Assembly (NCBI GenBank): GCA_900642245.1
Contig: CAAAJI010000084.1
Coordinates: forward strand, 62,001-126,000
Length of the DNA stretch: 64,000 nucleotides
Source: Fragilaria radians
Taxonomy: Eukaryota > Bacillariophyta > Fragilariophyceae > Fragilariales > Fragilariaceae
Direction: 5' to 3'
The number at the start of each line of letters is the position of its first letter. Position 1 is the stretch's first letter. Under the pieces are notes generated by a model. The model was not told the DNA's origin. It worked only from the letters and a program-made list of their open reading frames with translations, and did not search any database. Of this stretch, positions 1-10,429 are shown piece by piece. The position numbers and the translations under genes were made by a program.

Positions 1-963
1 AACCTTCTCTCCCCCATTTCCCTCTTTGCTGTTTAACAAGATCACATCAACTATTACTAATCAGACAAGAGATGATTCATGTTTATCAATTGAGTTCAAA
101 GTTAAACCGATAATTGATTGATGAAGGTGCTAGTCGATGTGGAAGTAAATTATAGAATAGGATTTAGAGATGTGGGGATTTTTATTTCTGAAAATGTCAC
201 CTACGACAAAGGTGATATAGTGAACATTCTCTATCAAGTAAGTTATATGCTTTTCATTAGTGATACCCTGGTGAAAGACTTTTCCATCAAAAAGTATTTA
301 ACTGTTTCAGACTATAATTCAATCCAAAGTTGACTACTCTGTGGCAAACAAAAATAAGCCAAAAGAGTTGAAGTAGTATTGAACGGACTTCCAGGATACA
401 AACTAGGTGAAGTGGAAAAGACAAACATCTGAATGAATTGCAACAATGAAATTAAAAAAAGTTAATGTTCCATACAATACTGAGACGGAGAAAGCCTAAT
501 GGACAGTCAATTTATCTTCATTCATTAAGTCAAATCAAGCGATGTTTGCAATTGACTAGATAAGAAACTAGAGCAAAATTTGAGGATCACGATAAAATCT
601 CTTTTTCACAATATCTGGACACATTTACATTGAATCTATCTTTTACATGATTTATCCATTGTTGAGTATTGTGCTTTTGCAATCAATGATTGGCATTTGT
701 TGAATCTTACTGTTTACTACTCTAAACATAAACACGCGATTTTTTAAATTGATGAAGTTTGTACTTCAATACTTATCGATAGTCAAAAGGCAACTGGGAA
801 TAAAATCCTGTTCCAATTTCTTAAACTATGCTCTTGGCACCAGGAGTGCCTTATTTTTCAAATAAATTGAATATGCAGATAACTTCCAGTTGACAATTGA
901 AAAGAAATTACCCTTTAACTGATGCATCAGCGTATCATGTAATGTACAAATGTCTAATGTGGA
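1..963. other. Intergenic, no gene recognised
   Basis: This AT-rich stretch lies beyond the 3' end of the phosphatidylinositol 4-kinase gene. The longest open frame (118-333, plus strand, 71 codons) has no recognisable motif and no sign of splicing, so I do not call it. Part of 800-963 is probably the 3' UTR of the leftward kinase gene. Confidence 0.5.
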
Positions 964-3153
964 TTACTTCTTCGTAACAACGGTTTGAGCGACCGCGGAT
1001 GTCTCTCTTGCAATGACCAGATCGACGAACTTGTAAAATGTTTCTTTCCATTGATCCGATTCATCACCTGTTAAACTTAAACTGGAGACTGCGGAGAAGC
1101 TGTCAGATGTAAGTGAACGTAAAGAATGTAGGGCGGCAAATGATTTGGATTTTGGCAACCCCAACTTTTCACTGGAAATTTGATTCCTCATACTTATTAC
1201 TGGTAAAGAAGGCCCTCGGAACTTAGCTGACGAGGCTGGTGGTGGCAGAAGAAACTCCCCCAAAATACTATCGGAAGGGCTGTCGCTGCAGGATTTCAAG
1301 AGAAGATTCTTCGATGTCTTAGGTGATACAGAAGGCGACCAAATCACAGTGTCATCATCATCAAGATCAAATTGACTTGCTTCTCCAGGTTTGGTGATCC
1401 AGAACCCTTTGGCTGGTGATGACGATATATTCTCCACTGCGCATATTTCAGATTCGCAGTTGCAAGAGTTGACGTCTTTGAGTTCTGCCTCCCTCCTTAA
1501 TCGGGCGATTTCATGAGCAGCCCATTCATCACACTCGTCTCTTTCAATGTCATTATCACACAAATCGCCTGTGTCGGAACTAGCATCGCTTGCCGAAGAA
1601 AGAGCTCTTCCGGGAACTTCATGGTTCAAATCCATATGAAAGACCGAAGGAAGATCGGCACAGGATGTTGAGGAGAAAAATCTCGGAGAGCTTTGCCATG
1701 CAATATTTCCAGGAGAGAGCTGTTGAGCAATTGCCCTTGAGGCCGCTGCATGATTCCAGCGGCCATTGTTCAATGCAGATGTAGCAAGTTCGGACGCCAT
1801 TTCAGTTAGTATCTCAAGCTTGGATGGGACTTCTCCAAGGTCGTCATTACGGCAGCACATAATTGCAATTTCATAAAGAGATAGACCTGCTTTTACACCT
1901 TCTTTGAGAATCTTGTTAGAAACTCGGAAAAAGTCTAATGCTGCACCTTGAATGTTGAGAGTTTCTTTCAAGATACGACAATCGGCGTCGATGTCTAGGT
2001 TCTTGATGTATTTTTTTGTTTCATTTGAAAGCGGCTGTTGTAGAGAAAATAGTAAGTTAACGCTTGCATCCATGAAGACGCAATTAAAAATCAAACAAAT
2101 CCTTACCTCTTTCATCTGTGGCCAATCAAGCCAGCACCAATCCATCCAGGAAACATCGCAAACATTTCGTAGGCAAAAGCCATGATCAATGGGTATGAGC
2201 TCTATCAACCCATCACTACTACGACGGCGGCATAAGAGGTTTGCAGAATTGCGATCAGAGTTCATGAGGCGAATATCCAAAATTGCTATCCTGTGAACTT
2301 CATCTTTGTGTAGCTTAGATGGCGACAAGTCATCCATGGTGCAATCAGCCTTAATGAAAACTTGAAGCGATCCGTACTTCCGGGACAATTTGTTCGGTTG
2401 TAGAAGTGTTGCCTTGTGAGGGGCTAAGGAGTGACTCCCGATCGAAGCTCCGCCTTGAGCTACATTGAGTTTAGCACCATTAATGTGAAACGCAGGATGA
2501 CATGCTTCAACTAAAGTAGTCATTGGAACACGGCAGAAATCTGAGTGATCTAAAAGGTAAGCGGCTACTTCTCTTATACAAGCCTGCCCCGGTGCAATAC
2601 CGGCTCTTAGAATACCATCTCCAACATATCCTCTGGGATTGTTTTCAGCATAAGGTTCTTCATCCGAAGGTTTAAAGACAGCAATTTTGGCTTTGCAAGA
2701 GTTATGTAAAAAGTAGGTACCTCCAGATCCATCGAGTACAAGCTCGGGTTTATATCCCATGACTAAACCCGTTCGACAATGCTGAATAATATCCATAAGC
2801 ATTTTAGGAGTCGACTCGCACATATAAGTGGCTAATCTTAAATCAGTTTCTGTGACACAGTTTTCTTGTAGGATGTCCAACAATAAAGTTTCTCCGTGTC
2901 TATAAATCCCTGCATCACTCAAAGTCCTGTGGTTAGGCAATGCAACCAGAGGAACATGATACAGCCGAAGTAATTGTGGAGACACTTGTATTTTACAAGA
3001 TATCGCATTCTTAACATCTTGAATGGTCGACCAAGTTTTTACCAGAATTTTTCTCTTACGGTTTTGAGTATCACGAATGTCTCGAAAGAAAAGTTGCAAA
3101 TCAGGTCCACGATAATTCTCGCGAAGATCAAATATCAAATTGTCAGATCGCAT
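964..3153 (-). CDS. Phosphatidylinositol 4-kinase, gamma type (ubiquitin-like domain plus PI3/4-kinase core)
   Basis: Predicted to phosphorylate phosphatidylinositol at position 4; some plant PI4K-gamma proteins instead act as protein kinases, so the substrate is open. Residues ~19-97 look like a ubiquitin-like domain. The kinase core spans ~140-400: a glycine-rich DGSGGTYF loop (141-148), Lys161 in AVFKP, the catalytic segment NSDRNSANLL (298-307) and the metal-binding DHG (323-325). The Ser-rich acidic C-terminus is probably disordered. An intron at 2035-2106 (GTAAGG...CAACAG, 72 bases) must be removed. It is a multiple of three with no stop, so the raw frame reads through it and gains 24 residues. 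Splicing joins WLDWPQMKE directly to PLSNETKK, which restores the plant-like WPQ...EPLS sequence and gives about 705 residues. The ATG at 3153 is the first in frame before the ubiquitin-like domain. High confidence in family. Confidence 0.9.
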   Translation of the reverse strand: MRSDNLIFDLRENYRGPDLQLFFRDIRDTQNRKRKILVKTWSTIQDVKNAISCKIQVSPQLLRLYHVPLVALPNHRTLSDAGIYRHGETLLLDILQENCVTETDLRLATYMCESTPKMLMDIIQHCRTGLVMGYKPELVLDGSGGTYFLHNSCKAKIAVFKPSDEEPYAENNPRGYVGDGILRAGIAPGQACIREVAAYLLDHSDFCRVPMTTLVEACHPAFHINGAKLNVAQGGASIGSHSLAPHKATLLQPNKLSRKYGSLQVFIKADCTMDDLSPSKLHKDEVHRIAILDIRLMNSDRNSANLLCRRRSSDGLIELIPIDHGFCLRNVCDVSWMDWCWLDWPQMKEVRICLIFNCVFMDASVNLLFSLQQPLSNETKKYIKNLDIDADCRILKETLNIQGAALDFFRVSNKILKEGVKAGLSLYEIAIMCCRNDDLGEVPSKLEILTEMASELATSALNNGRWNHAAASRAIAQQLSPGNIAWQSSPRFFSSTSCADLPSVFHMDLNHEVPGRALSSASDASSDTGDLCDNDIERDECDEWAAHEIARLRREAELKDVNSCNCESEICAVENISSSPAKGFWITKPGEASQFDLDDDDTVIWSPSVSPKTSKNLLLKSCSDSPSDSILGEFLLPPPASSAKFRGPSLPVISMRNQISSEKLGLPKSKSFAALHSLRSLTSDSFSAVSSLSLTGDESDQWKETFYKFVDLVIARETSAVAQTVVTKK

Positions 3154-4003
3154 TTATATTCTCAGGTTCACGTTTGAAATCCAAAACTAGTATATCCCTG
3201 CTCCTGACACTACGACCGCTAAGAGCGGACCACGACCTTGATGAATTAGACAATGGATCAATTATTCTAATGCAGAAGAGTCGTAGAAGACCAGAAAAAA
3301 ATGTGACCAAAATAGTTTTTCTCAGTCCGAGAGTATTGACAGAAGGCAATCAATGAAGAATGTCAGTTTAGATATTTTACTTTTGTTTTCCGTGTTCTAG
3401 GATTCAGAAAGTGCTATGTCATTAAGTTCGTTTTGTTATCCTAGGCTGTATGATCTTGTGGGTCTTTGCTTGTCAGTGTTGCAACAAGAACGATAACAAA
3501 TTCAACGAATTGCTCGCTAGTTCTTATTTCTGTTTCAAAAGTTTTATGACTCAAGGTGGGGTGTGGGTACACCGAGAAACGAAGAAAAGATCTCTTGAGC
3601 TAGTATAATGTGCCTATAGCAGATACTAGGATTCGATTCCTTTGACCGAAAAATTATCCCGACGTAGAATTTTGACACCAAAACCGTTATGGGATTAGTG
3701 AACAGAACACCCCTCATCAATACGACGGAGCCAGAATTTAGATTTGCTGTACAAACAGTCATTTTCCTTGTAGTGGGACGATGACAGACCGAGACAAGTC
3801 GCCCACTTTCAGAATATTCTTTTGAATGACGTACGGCACAGGGTCCAAATTCGTCATCTCGTTCTGTTTGACATTCGATAAAATGAGTTCTCCTGAACTC
3901 CATCAGACGTCACTTCTTGAAGCTTTAACCCTAATACCTAATCCTTTGTGATTAAAGATTTTGTAAAATGTAACTGAAAAAAATGTTGATATTGAAATTC
4001 AGA
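3154..4003. other. Intergenic between two leftward genes
   Basis: This holds the promoter and 5' UTR side of the PI4K gene and the 3' side of the lactamase/CNB gene. A 119-codon minus-strand frame at 3544-3903 is Cys-rich and Thr-rich but shows no domain I recognise. It could be a short gene or chance, and I leave it uncalled. Confidence 0.45.
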
Positions 4004-7000
4004 TTACACTACAACCTGCGTTCCCAGAAGACTTAGTAAGACTCCTGGATTCCCATCTAAGAATTGAACCAGACTAGATCGTGGAAACACCATAACCACA
4101 CACCCATCAGGACCCGATACCATATTTGAAGTATGGCAGTGGTGATCACCTGAAGTACTATGAGTTATGCTTGAATTTTCTTGTCGCACTGAATGATGAA
4201 TGTGCGCGAGATTTCCGCTAACCATTCGAGAAGTATCCGAAAGTAGATGACCGCGACTGAACACTAAGCCAGCTGTGTAAGCTCGTCTTGAGTAAAGCCG
4301 AGCCAATACCTTATTCGCAAATCTATCACGAGCGTTTCGCATTCGTTCTTCTTTAGGAAGAAGATCTTTGTTTTGCTCGTAAGCGTCCAGCTCCATCTCC
4401 TCAACCCGAAGCTGCAAACCAATCTCAAGCCGAGCATATTCACTGTTGGGAGGGATGTTCAAGAGCTGCTTATCTTCCTCGATATTCTCAATCCTCTGCC
4501 GACCTTGTGCTTGTTGCGCTACCATAGTTCCCGTGCTTCCCCGTCGGTTGCGCCAAATTTCATCCTCTGGCTTCGTCGCAAATGTGGCCGTTCCAGTAAC
4601 AATTAAAAAAGCGTAATCTACAGGCTCACCAACGTTCCACAAAAAAATTCCCGACTCAAAAAAACGAGGCCCTTCGGCTAACGATTCAAGGTGCCGTTTC
4701 TGTAGAGCAGTTAACTTTCCAAGAGCCGAATTACATTTCAAAACCTCCAGCACACTATCATAAGCATACCAATAATTGTGGCATAGTGTATCCTCTTTGA
4801 CATTATCAAGCTGAACCAATCCTGGATTCCTAGTCTCTCCACTCTTCTCATTATCAGACATGTTATGCTCTTCTCGGATAACTTGTGCTTTCACTGCAGC
4901 TTCTTCGGCTTCTTGCTTTTCTTTCAACGCTAGATATTTCCTAAATAACTTAGAACCACTCTTGAGAATCTGATTTAAATCTTTCATGTTCAGCATAATA
5001 ACTTTAACACCTTCCGTTGATAATGCGACAACATCCCTGGCGGATTCTCCTACACAAGAATCAGCAGATCTTTCAATGTCAGGCTGCAGTGCGACAGGTC
5101 CAGTCCAATCTCCAGCATGCCAGACTGCTGGTTTAGTTCCACTTGTTCCCTCGTACTGGTTCAGGCAAACAATTGTCTCTAGGTCAAGCTCGACATTGGA
5201 ATCACTTTGATCATAAGAATCCAACTGATTTTGTGAAAGCTCCTTTCTGGATTGTACCTCCACACATGTACCTTCCCAGACAACACAAAGAACTTGTGAT
5301 CTTCTTTCAGATGGTATAACTATTTCATTTGGAAAAAAGATTTCTACTTGTGCGATCTCCAACACCTCCATTGTGTTTGAATAAGAAAGACTTGACAAAA
5401 ACGGGACGTTGGACAATAAATTAAGAATAAACCATGCATCGGATACACACGTCGGACGGAGAAATACAAGCGGTAGAGGGACTCCGTCTTCGAAACGCCG
5501 TTTCCTTGACATTCCAGATTGCATGTCTCGCTCCCATATATTACTAATAGATCCCATGCTTCCATAATAATCAATAGGCCCGTCTCCATTGTTTAAAACT
5601 TCTACTCGAAAGTTCGATGACTTTGTTTTGTCTCTCTCTGGAGGGTCAACTGTTTTGAATGAAAAACTAGGACTATTGATGCACATAATATTATTCTGCA
5701 GATCATCAACATCGAGGTCATCTAAACGTATGGTGCCGGCCGTTCCCGTTGGCGCAACTCTTAAGCCGCATTCTGGAGGTAATGCTGATGTATGAACGAC
5801 ATATAACCTTCGTTTCACTTTCTCTGGGAGCTCATTTAACACAGATAGTGGTGTATGTATCGGCGGTGCACCAGCTTCGTGAAGCAATACGTCGCAATCC
5901 TGAAGCGGTAAACGTCGAAGATCGTCCGCTCTTTCTTTAGTCAACACACGCTTATGAAACAGTATAAGATTTCTTCAGGAAAAGAGAGCTTTCAAAAATA
6001 GAATACAAACTTACTATTCCTTCTAGACTATCGATCATTGACGGACTGTTCAAATGATCACCTGTAAAAACCATCGATCTGCCTCTCCATTCTACTCGAA
6101 ATGCTATGCATGGAATTGTATGTAAAGTGTAAGTGAAATAGAAGGTGGCACCTTGAAACTTTAGAGGCTGTCCAATAATGGCTGGTCGATGACGATGGCT
6201 ATGTCGAAGGAGAGTTGGACTCAACCCGGAAAGAGCAGCGTATTTTCGAATGAAACTCTTATAAATCGTAGGTGTTGTGATAATTGCCACTCTGGAACCC
6301 GTCATAACTTTTTGAAACGTTCCAGCATCATGATCAGCATGACAATGTGTGATAATGATGGCCATTATCATTTGAGGTCGGATACCCTCCCGTTCAAGAG
6401 TTGCAGAGGAATATGGCGGCGGGTCAATCATAACTCCTCGTCCATTAATCCAAAGCACATAGCCACTGACCGAACCGTTTTTATCGAAACCGTGAGAATT
6501 ACCAAGAACCGTCACTCCAAAAGACGGAGGGTGGAAAGTAGGAGGGGTGATTTTTCTTGAGCCGTCGTAAGATCTTATCGAAGCTTCGATACTGACTTTA
6601 GTGTCCCGATTACCATTGTTAGCTTCTATCTCGTCATCGCTATGATCATTGTCCCCCGTATGAAATCCTTCGACAGCGATTTCGTCAGGAACTCTGACAC
6701 TTCCACGAATTTGCGCTTTTCCCACAATAATGTTATCGGCATTCACATCGTGAAGGATGTATTCCGTCCCACCTGCCATTTTAAAAATCTCTAAGCGTGC
6801 ACAAGTATTTTTGGCTTTGTGCTCTTCAGTTGCGTCATGCGGATAGACTGTCGCAACTTCTCCTGAATAAACGAGAGGAAAAAATGGGTATCATATGTTA
6901 GCAGGTTGCTTTACGTAGCTGGAACAGCGTGCATAACATTAAACTTACCGAGCCATTTTGCTTGTGAATACATCCATGAGTTTCGACTGGGATCTTCCTC

Positions 7001-8470
7001 ATCATCGCTCGTGAGCATGAAGGATGCCCATGAAATTCCGGATGCTTTCGAGACGCCATCTCTACTTTGTCCTGTATTGCTTAATGCTGATTCATTACTA
7101 TCGATACTTCCTCGTCGTGAGACTTTCTTTGATGTCGAAATATCTCTATCCGATAGTTTCGCCATTGTAGGACTTGATGGAATAGACACAGCTTCTAGTT
7201 CAATCGATACAACTTTTTTCATGCGGAAATCTGGATTTGACATACTACGTCTTAAGGGTAAAACTTCCTCCAAAGGTTTATCATCGCTGATATCACTCTC
7301 TAGAGAAAGCTTCCTATAACTCTCCTGTAAGGCTTCAAATTTCATATCATTGTCTTTGTTGAAAAATGTGTGACGTCTTGTTGCTGGAGTTACTCTATCG
7401 TCACCGTGAGACTCTTTGCCTTGTGAAAATGAAGGAGGTTTAGGGGGGACGCCAAGCTTATCATGTGAGATGCTAGATCCTTCCCGACCATGCTGGGCGC
7501 TTTTGAAATGACAGAATTCTAGTAGTGTGTCGATGGTCAGCTCCTGATAATTTGTGGATTTCTCAGCCGTACGAAAATGGTAAAATTCTTTATAAAAATT
7601 GGGTCTCGCTTCGCGAGAGAAGCTAGGGTCAAAATCTTCGTCTTCATTTGGCTTTGGATTAAGATGGTCGCGAAACTGAGCTGGACCAAGTAGCGTTTCC
7701 CCAAATACTCTTCGTATGTTATTTTCAGCATCTTCTGAATCAACGACTAGCGTACAACTTTTGTTCCTGACAAAATAATTGAAGTATGCAGGAAATTCGA
7801 ACTCAGCCAAATTGATTCCGAGTGCAGGTCCCATTTCTCGACAAAATCTTTCCACTGGAACAATATAGACACTGGGAACTCCAAGACCCAAGCGCATTGA
7901 ATCCTTTATCGTTTCCGGCGGAATACCAAACTGGAAGCAATATGTGAGTGCGACAATTTTTTGATTAACAATGGAACACGAGAAACATACCTGTACACGA
8001 CCAATTGACGTTGTTTCTATGCTAACACCTCCTCTAGGCAATTGATTGAACTCTAATAAAGGAACAGAGTTGTAGCCGGCAACTAAAGTAGGATCATCAT
8101 AAATTCTAGAACGAATTCGTTTTGTTGCTTCGATCCGCACTTTGTCGGTCCTGTTCAGATTTGAATGAAATTTCTCTTGCTCCTGAATTGTTGAGCTAGG
8201 AATGTCCAAATGAGATCGCATAGAAGGTGGAAACGAGAATTCTGATATTTGTTGGCCAGGAATCATGCCGTTCGAACCTCTTCTATTGTCCTCAAATCGT
8301 AAATTCGCAACCGTTGAAGATACGATGTGTGATGTCCTTGAATCCCATGTAGGATTGTGTTGCGGTCTTCCTAAACTTCTGGATGGTAGGTTTTGATCCT
8401 CCGAAGAGACAGATCGTCGCATGGCATCTAACTTACCAACATTATCAGACGTTTTTCGTTGCTTCCGCAT
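4004..8470 (-). CDS. Metallo-beta-lactamase-fold protein fused to cyclic-nucleotide-binding-like domains
   Basis: A four-exon gene: exons 8470-7991, 7930-6949, 6862-6015 and 5950-4004. The introns are 60, 86 and 64 bases, all GT-AG. Together they give one continuous frame of 1418 residues. The first intron (7931-7990) is in frame and stop-free, so it looks coding if unspliced. Residues ~160-240 form a conserved-looking globular segment of unknown type. The metallo-beta-lactamase fold follows, with the metal-binding HCHADH at ~660-665 and a later FTGDH; exon 4 continues the fold (LLHEAGAPP, VVHTSALP). The rest contains two beta-roll-like stretches resembling cyclic-nucleotide-binding domains (~960-1105, with GDWTGPVAL; ~1175-1230, with GEPVDYAFLIVTG). 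Neither has the full phosphate-binding cassette (GE.AL...R.A). A cyclic-nucleotide phosphodiesterase or tRNase-Z-like hydrolase is possible; the ligand is unknown. A Ser-rich, probably disordered segment separates the N-terminal part from the hydrolase. Confidence 0.85.
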
Positions 8471-9599
8471 GGTGCAGTACAGTAAAAGTTACACACCCTG
8501 TGACAATGACAGAACTGAATGTGCTCAATCAATAATGTGAAATTATCTCGGATACTGGATGATCAATGCAGTTCTTAATCATAGAGATATATCGATTGGC
8601 CTTCCACTGGAATGAATTGATCTCTTGATTTCAATAACGGCGATGAGGCAACGGGGGAGGGGGGTTTGGTTGAATTTCGTCAATGCTTTGCTGCAGTCAT
8701 TGAACTCGGGTACCTGGTACTTGTACATCGAGTACAAGTATTTCCAGTTGACTTTTCGCCTTAAGTTACTCCGCATTTAAGAACATTCAGGATTCTGGAA
8801 ATGCCGTAATCATTCGTAATTTGGAATCTGGGGGATTTTTGGGGCAGTAAGGGCACAGTCAGCCAGAATTCGTTCTGTCATAAATGTATATCCGAAAACT
8901 CCCGACCCTGAGAGGTAAAAACTTACATCATTGTCGATGCGCAATGTGTGAAAAGCAGTGAGCGACATCATATTCTTTTGGTCAGATCAATCACTAGTGT
9001 ATCAATTATTAATACAGGCCGATTCCTATTGGTATGCAACTCTAAAAAAGAGACTTATAGAAAAAGGAAAGAATTCTATTATAGAATTGAGTAACTTTAC
9101 CATAAATACACCAATATCTGTTTTCCTGCTCTATGATGTTGATTCTCATATTAAAATTGTGTAAATGTACGCGTCCAATAGCATTACGCACGGTCGCATA
9201 TTAAGCATGTTCCTTTATCATTCAACTCCTGGGAGATGTCTTTTTCCGAAACCTTTTTGAAATGCTTTGCGATTTTTTTGTGTAAGGTGTGAATATTTGG
9301 AGCATGTAGTTGACTACATCATTTTATGATTTCGATACATTGAAGTGAACCGATTTGGTCACGCCACTTTTATCCCACTCAATAAATGCTTTTTCTATTA
9401 GGTAACACTTTGTGATGTAAAAAAATATTTAAAATATGCTATGTGGTGCATTGAATCTTTCTTTGAATTTATATTAGGAGCTAAATTAAGCCACACTCAA
9501 AATAATTGGAATGATAAAAGCTTTACTCAAAGTGCTAAAATTTGGGGGATGAAATCTGTTCCATATATTCCCTCCCTAAAAGAGGGAAAATTGTAAGTG
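8471..9599. other. Intergenic, upstream region of the lactamase/CNB gene
   Basis: AT-rich, with no supported gene. Short frames at 8579-8776 (minus) and 8958-9164 (plus) have no motif and no homology I can see. The right edge passes into retroelement debris. Confidence 0.45.
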
Positions 9600-10199
9600 A
9601 CATATGGATTTGTGATCGTGATGCATGCGGCCACTAATGTCAATCTGTGAAGGGATAATCGGCGTTAAGGACATATAAGAAGCAATCACGATGGAAAGAA
9701 AGAGTCTTTGCATCGGAAATCTAAAATTTGAGGTGGCCCAAGTTGATGGAAGCAAGTTCACAGAAATGTTGAAAGAAGTTAAGTATGTGCCAGACCTTTA
9801 TGTTAACTTTTCAATCTCAACAAAGCTTTATGAACGAATTCAATTTGAGCTATGGAAATATCTCAGTCCCTTGATAGAAAGGACCAGTCGCGCTGCTACC
9901 TTAGGTCACTTAGAATAAAGACAACACCACAATTGGTAGGATTCACGATATTAACCACCTCCAATAGGTCTCTGGACATTGTGGCTTAAAAACACTCAAG
10001 AAGACAGTTGAGATGTATGAATTTCAACTTTCTGGTGAATTTGAAGTTTGCGAAGGATATAACATTGCAAAGGCTAGACAAAAGAAGGCTAACAAGGTTT
10101 GTTTAGACTCAAGTTATCCCCTGGGAGAGAGGGCATATAGTGGCATCGGATTAAGTAAAGAGAAGTTTCAGCTGCTTTGGCGCTGATTGCAAGGAGTAT
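9600..10199 (+). mobile_element. Copia retrotransposon A, left half (protease and GAG-pre-integrase relic)
   Basis: Decayed Ty1/Copia polyprotein in several frames. Near 9604-9634 the translation WICDRDACGH matches the Copia protease motif (DSGACGH in the neighbouring element) with the active-site Ser and Gly changed. The frame 9691-9918 continues as the GAG-pre-integrase lead-in (EVKYVPDL). Then 9968-10100 encodes GHCGLKTLKKT and FEVCEG...AKARQKKANK, the integrase zinc-finger region. The sequence stops at ~10199, at the edge of the LTR of element B. The matching next part of the integrase (WSFNLKNKS) reappears at ~13006, so element B interrupted this copy. Confidence 0.75.
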
Positions 10200-10429
10200 T
10201 GTTGGTATTGGAAATATCCCTTACGTTCAGTTCCGTTTAGTTTTATATTTGTTTAGGGTTTTCCATTAGGAATAATGCAGTGTATCTTGAGGCCAATTAT
10301 TTCAAAGACACGGTGAAACCTTTGGTTCAATTTTTATTTTAGTAATCACAACTTTCACGTGGAATCTTTTTCAATCTTCTTCTAAACGCGGGTACCTAGT
10401 AAGTATCTATTTGAGACTATATGTTATCA
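10200..10429 (+). repeat. 5' LTR of Copia element B
   Basis: This segment closely resembles 12780-13004: both contain the GTATTGGAAAT start, the TAGTTTTATATTTGTTTAGG block, AATT.ATTCAAA..ACA, and the CAAGTGGAATCTTTTTCAAT-like block (here CACGTGGAATC). It begins TGTTGG and is assigned an end near TTATCA. Boundaries are good to about ten bases. The divergence between the two copies shows an old insertion. Confidence 0.7.

Noticed and set aside
3143..3349. 68-codon minus-strand frame directly upstream of PI4K
   Set aside because: It overlaps the PI4K start, has no motif, and most likely lies in the 5' UTR or promoter.
3620..3650. GGATTCGATTCC resembling a tRNA T-arm
   Set aside because: The loop is one base short and no matching acceptor, D-arm or anticodon arm is found around it.
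3544..3903. 119-codon minus-strand frame between PI4K and the lactamase gene
   Set aside because: No recognisable domain, no splice continuation and no neighbouring exon; too weak to call as a gene.
6906..7319. 137-codon plus-strand frame
   Set aside because: Antisense to the lactamase/CNB exon 2, whose frame is supported by splice junctions and domain continuity.
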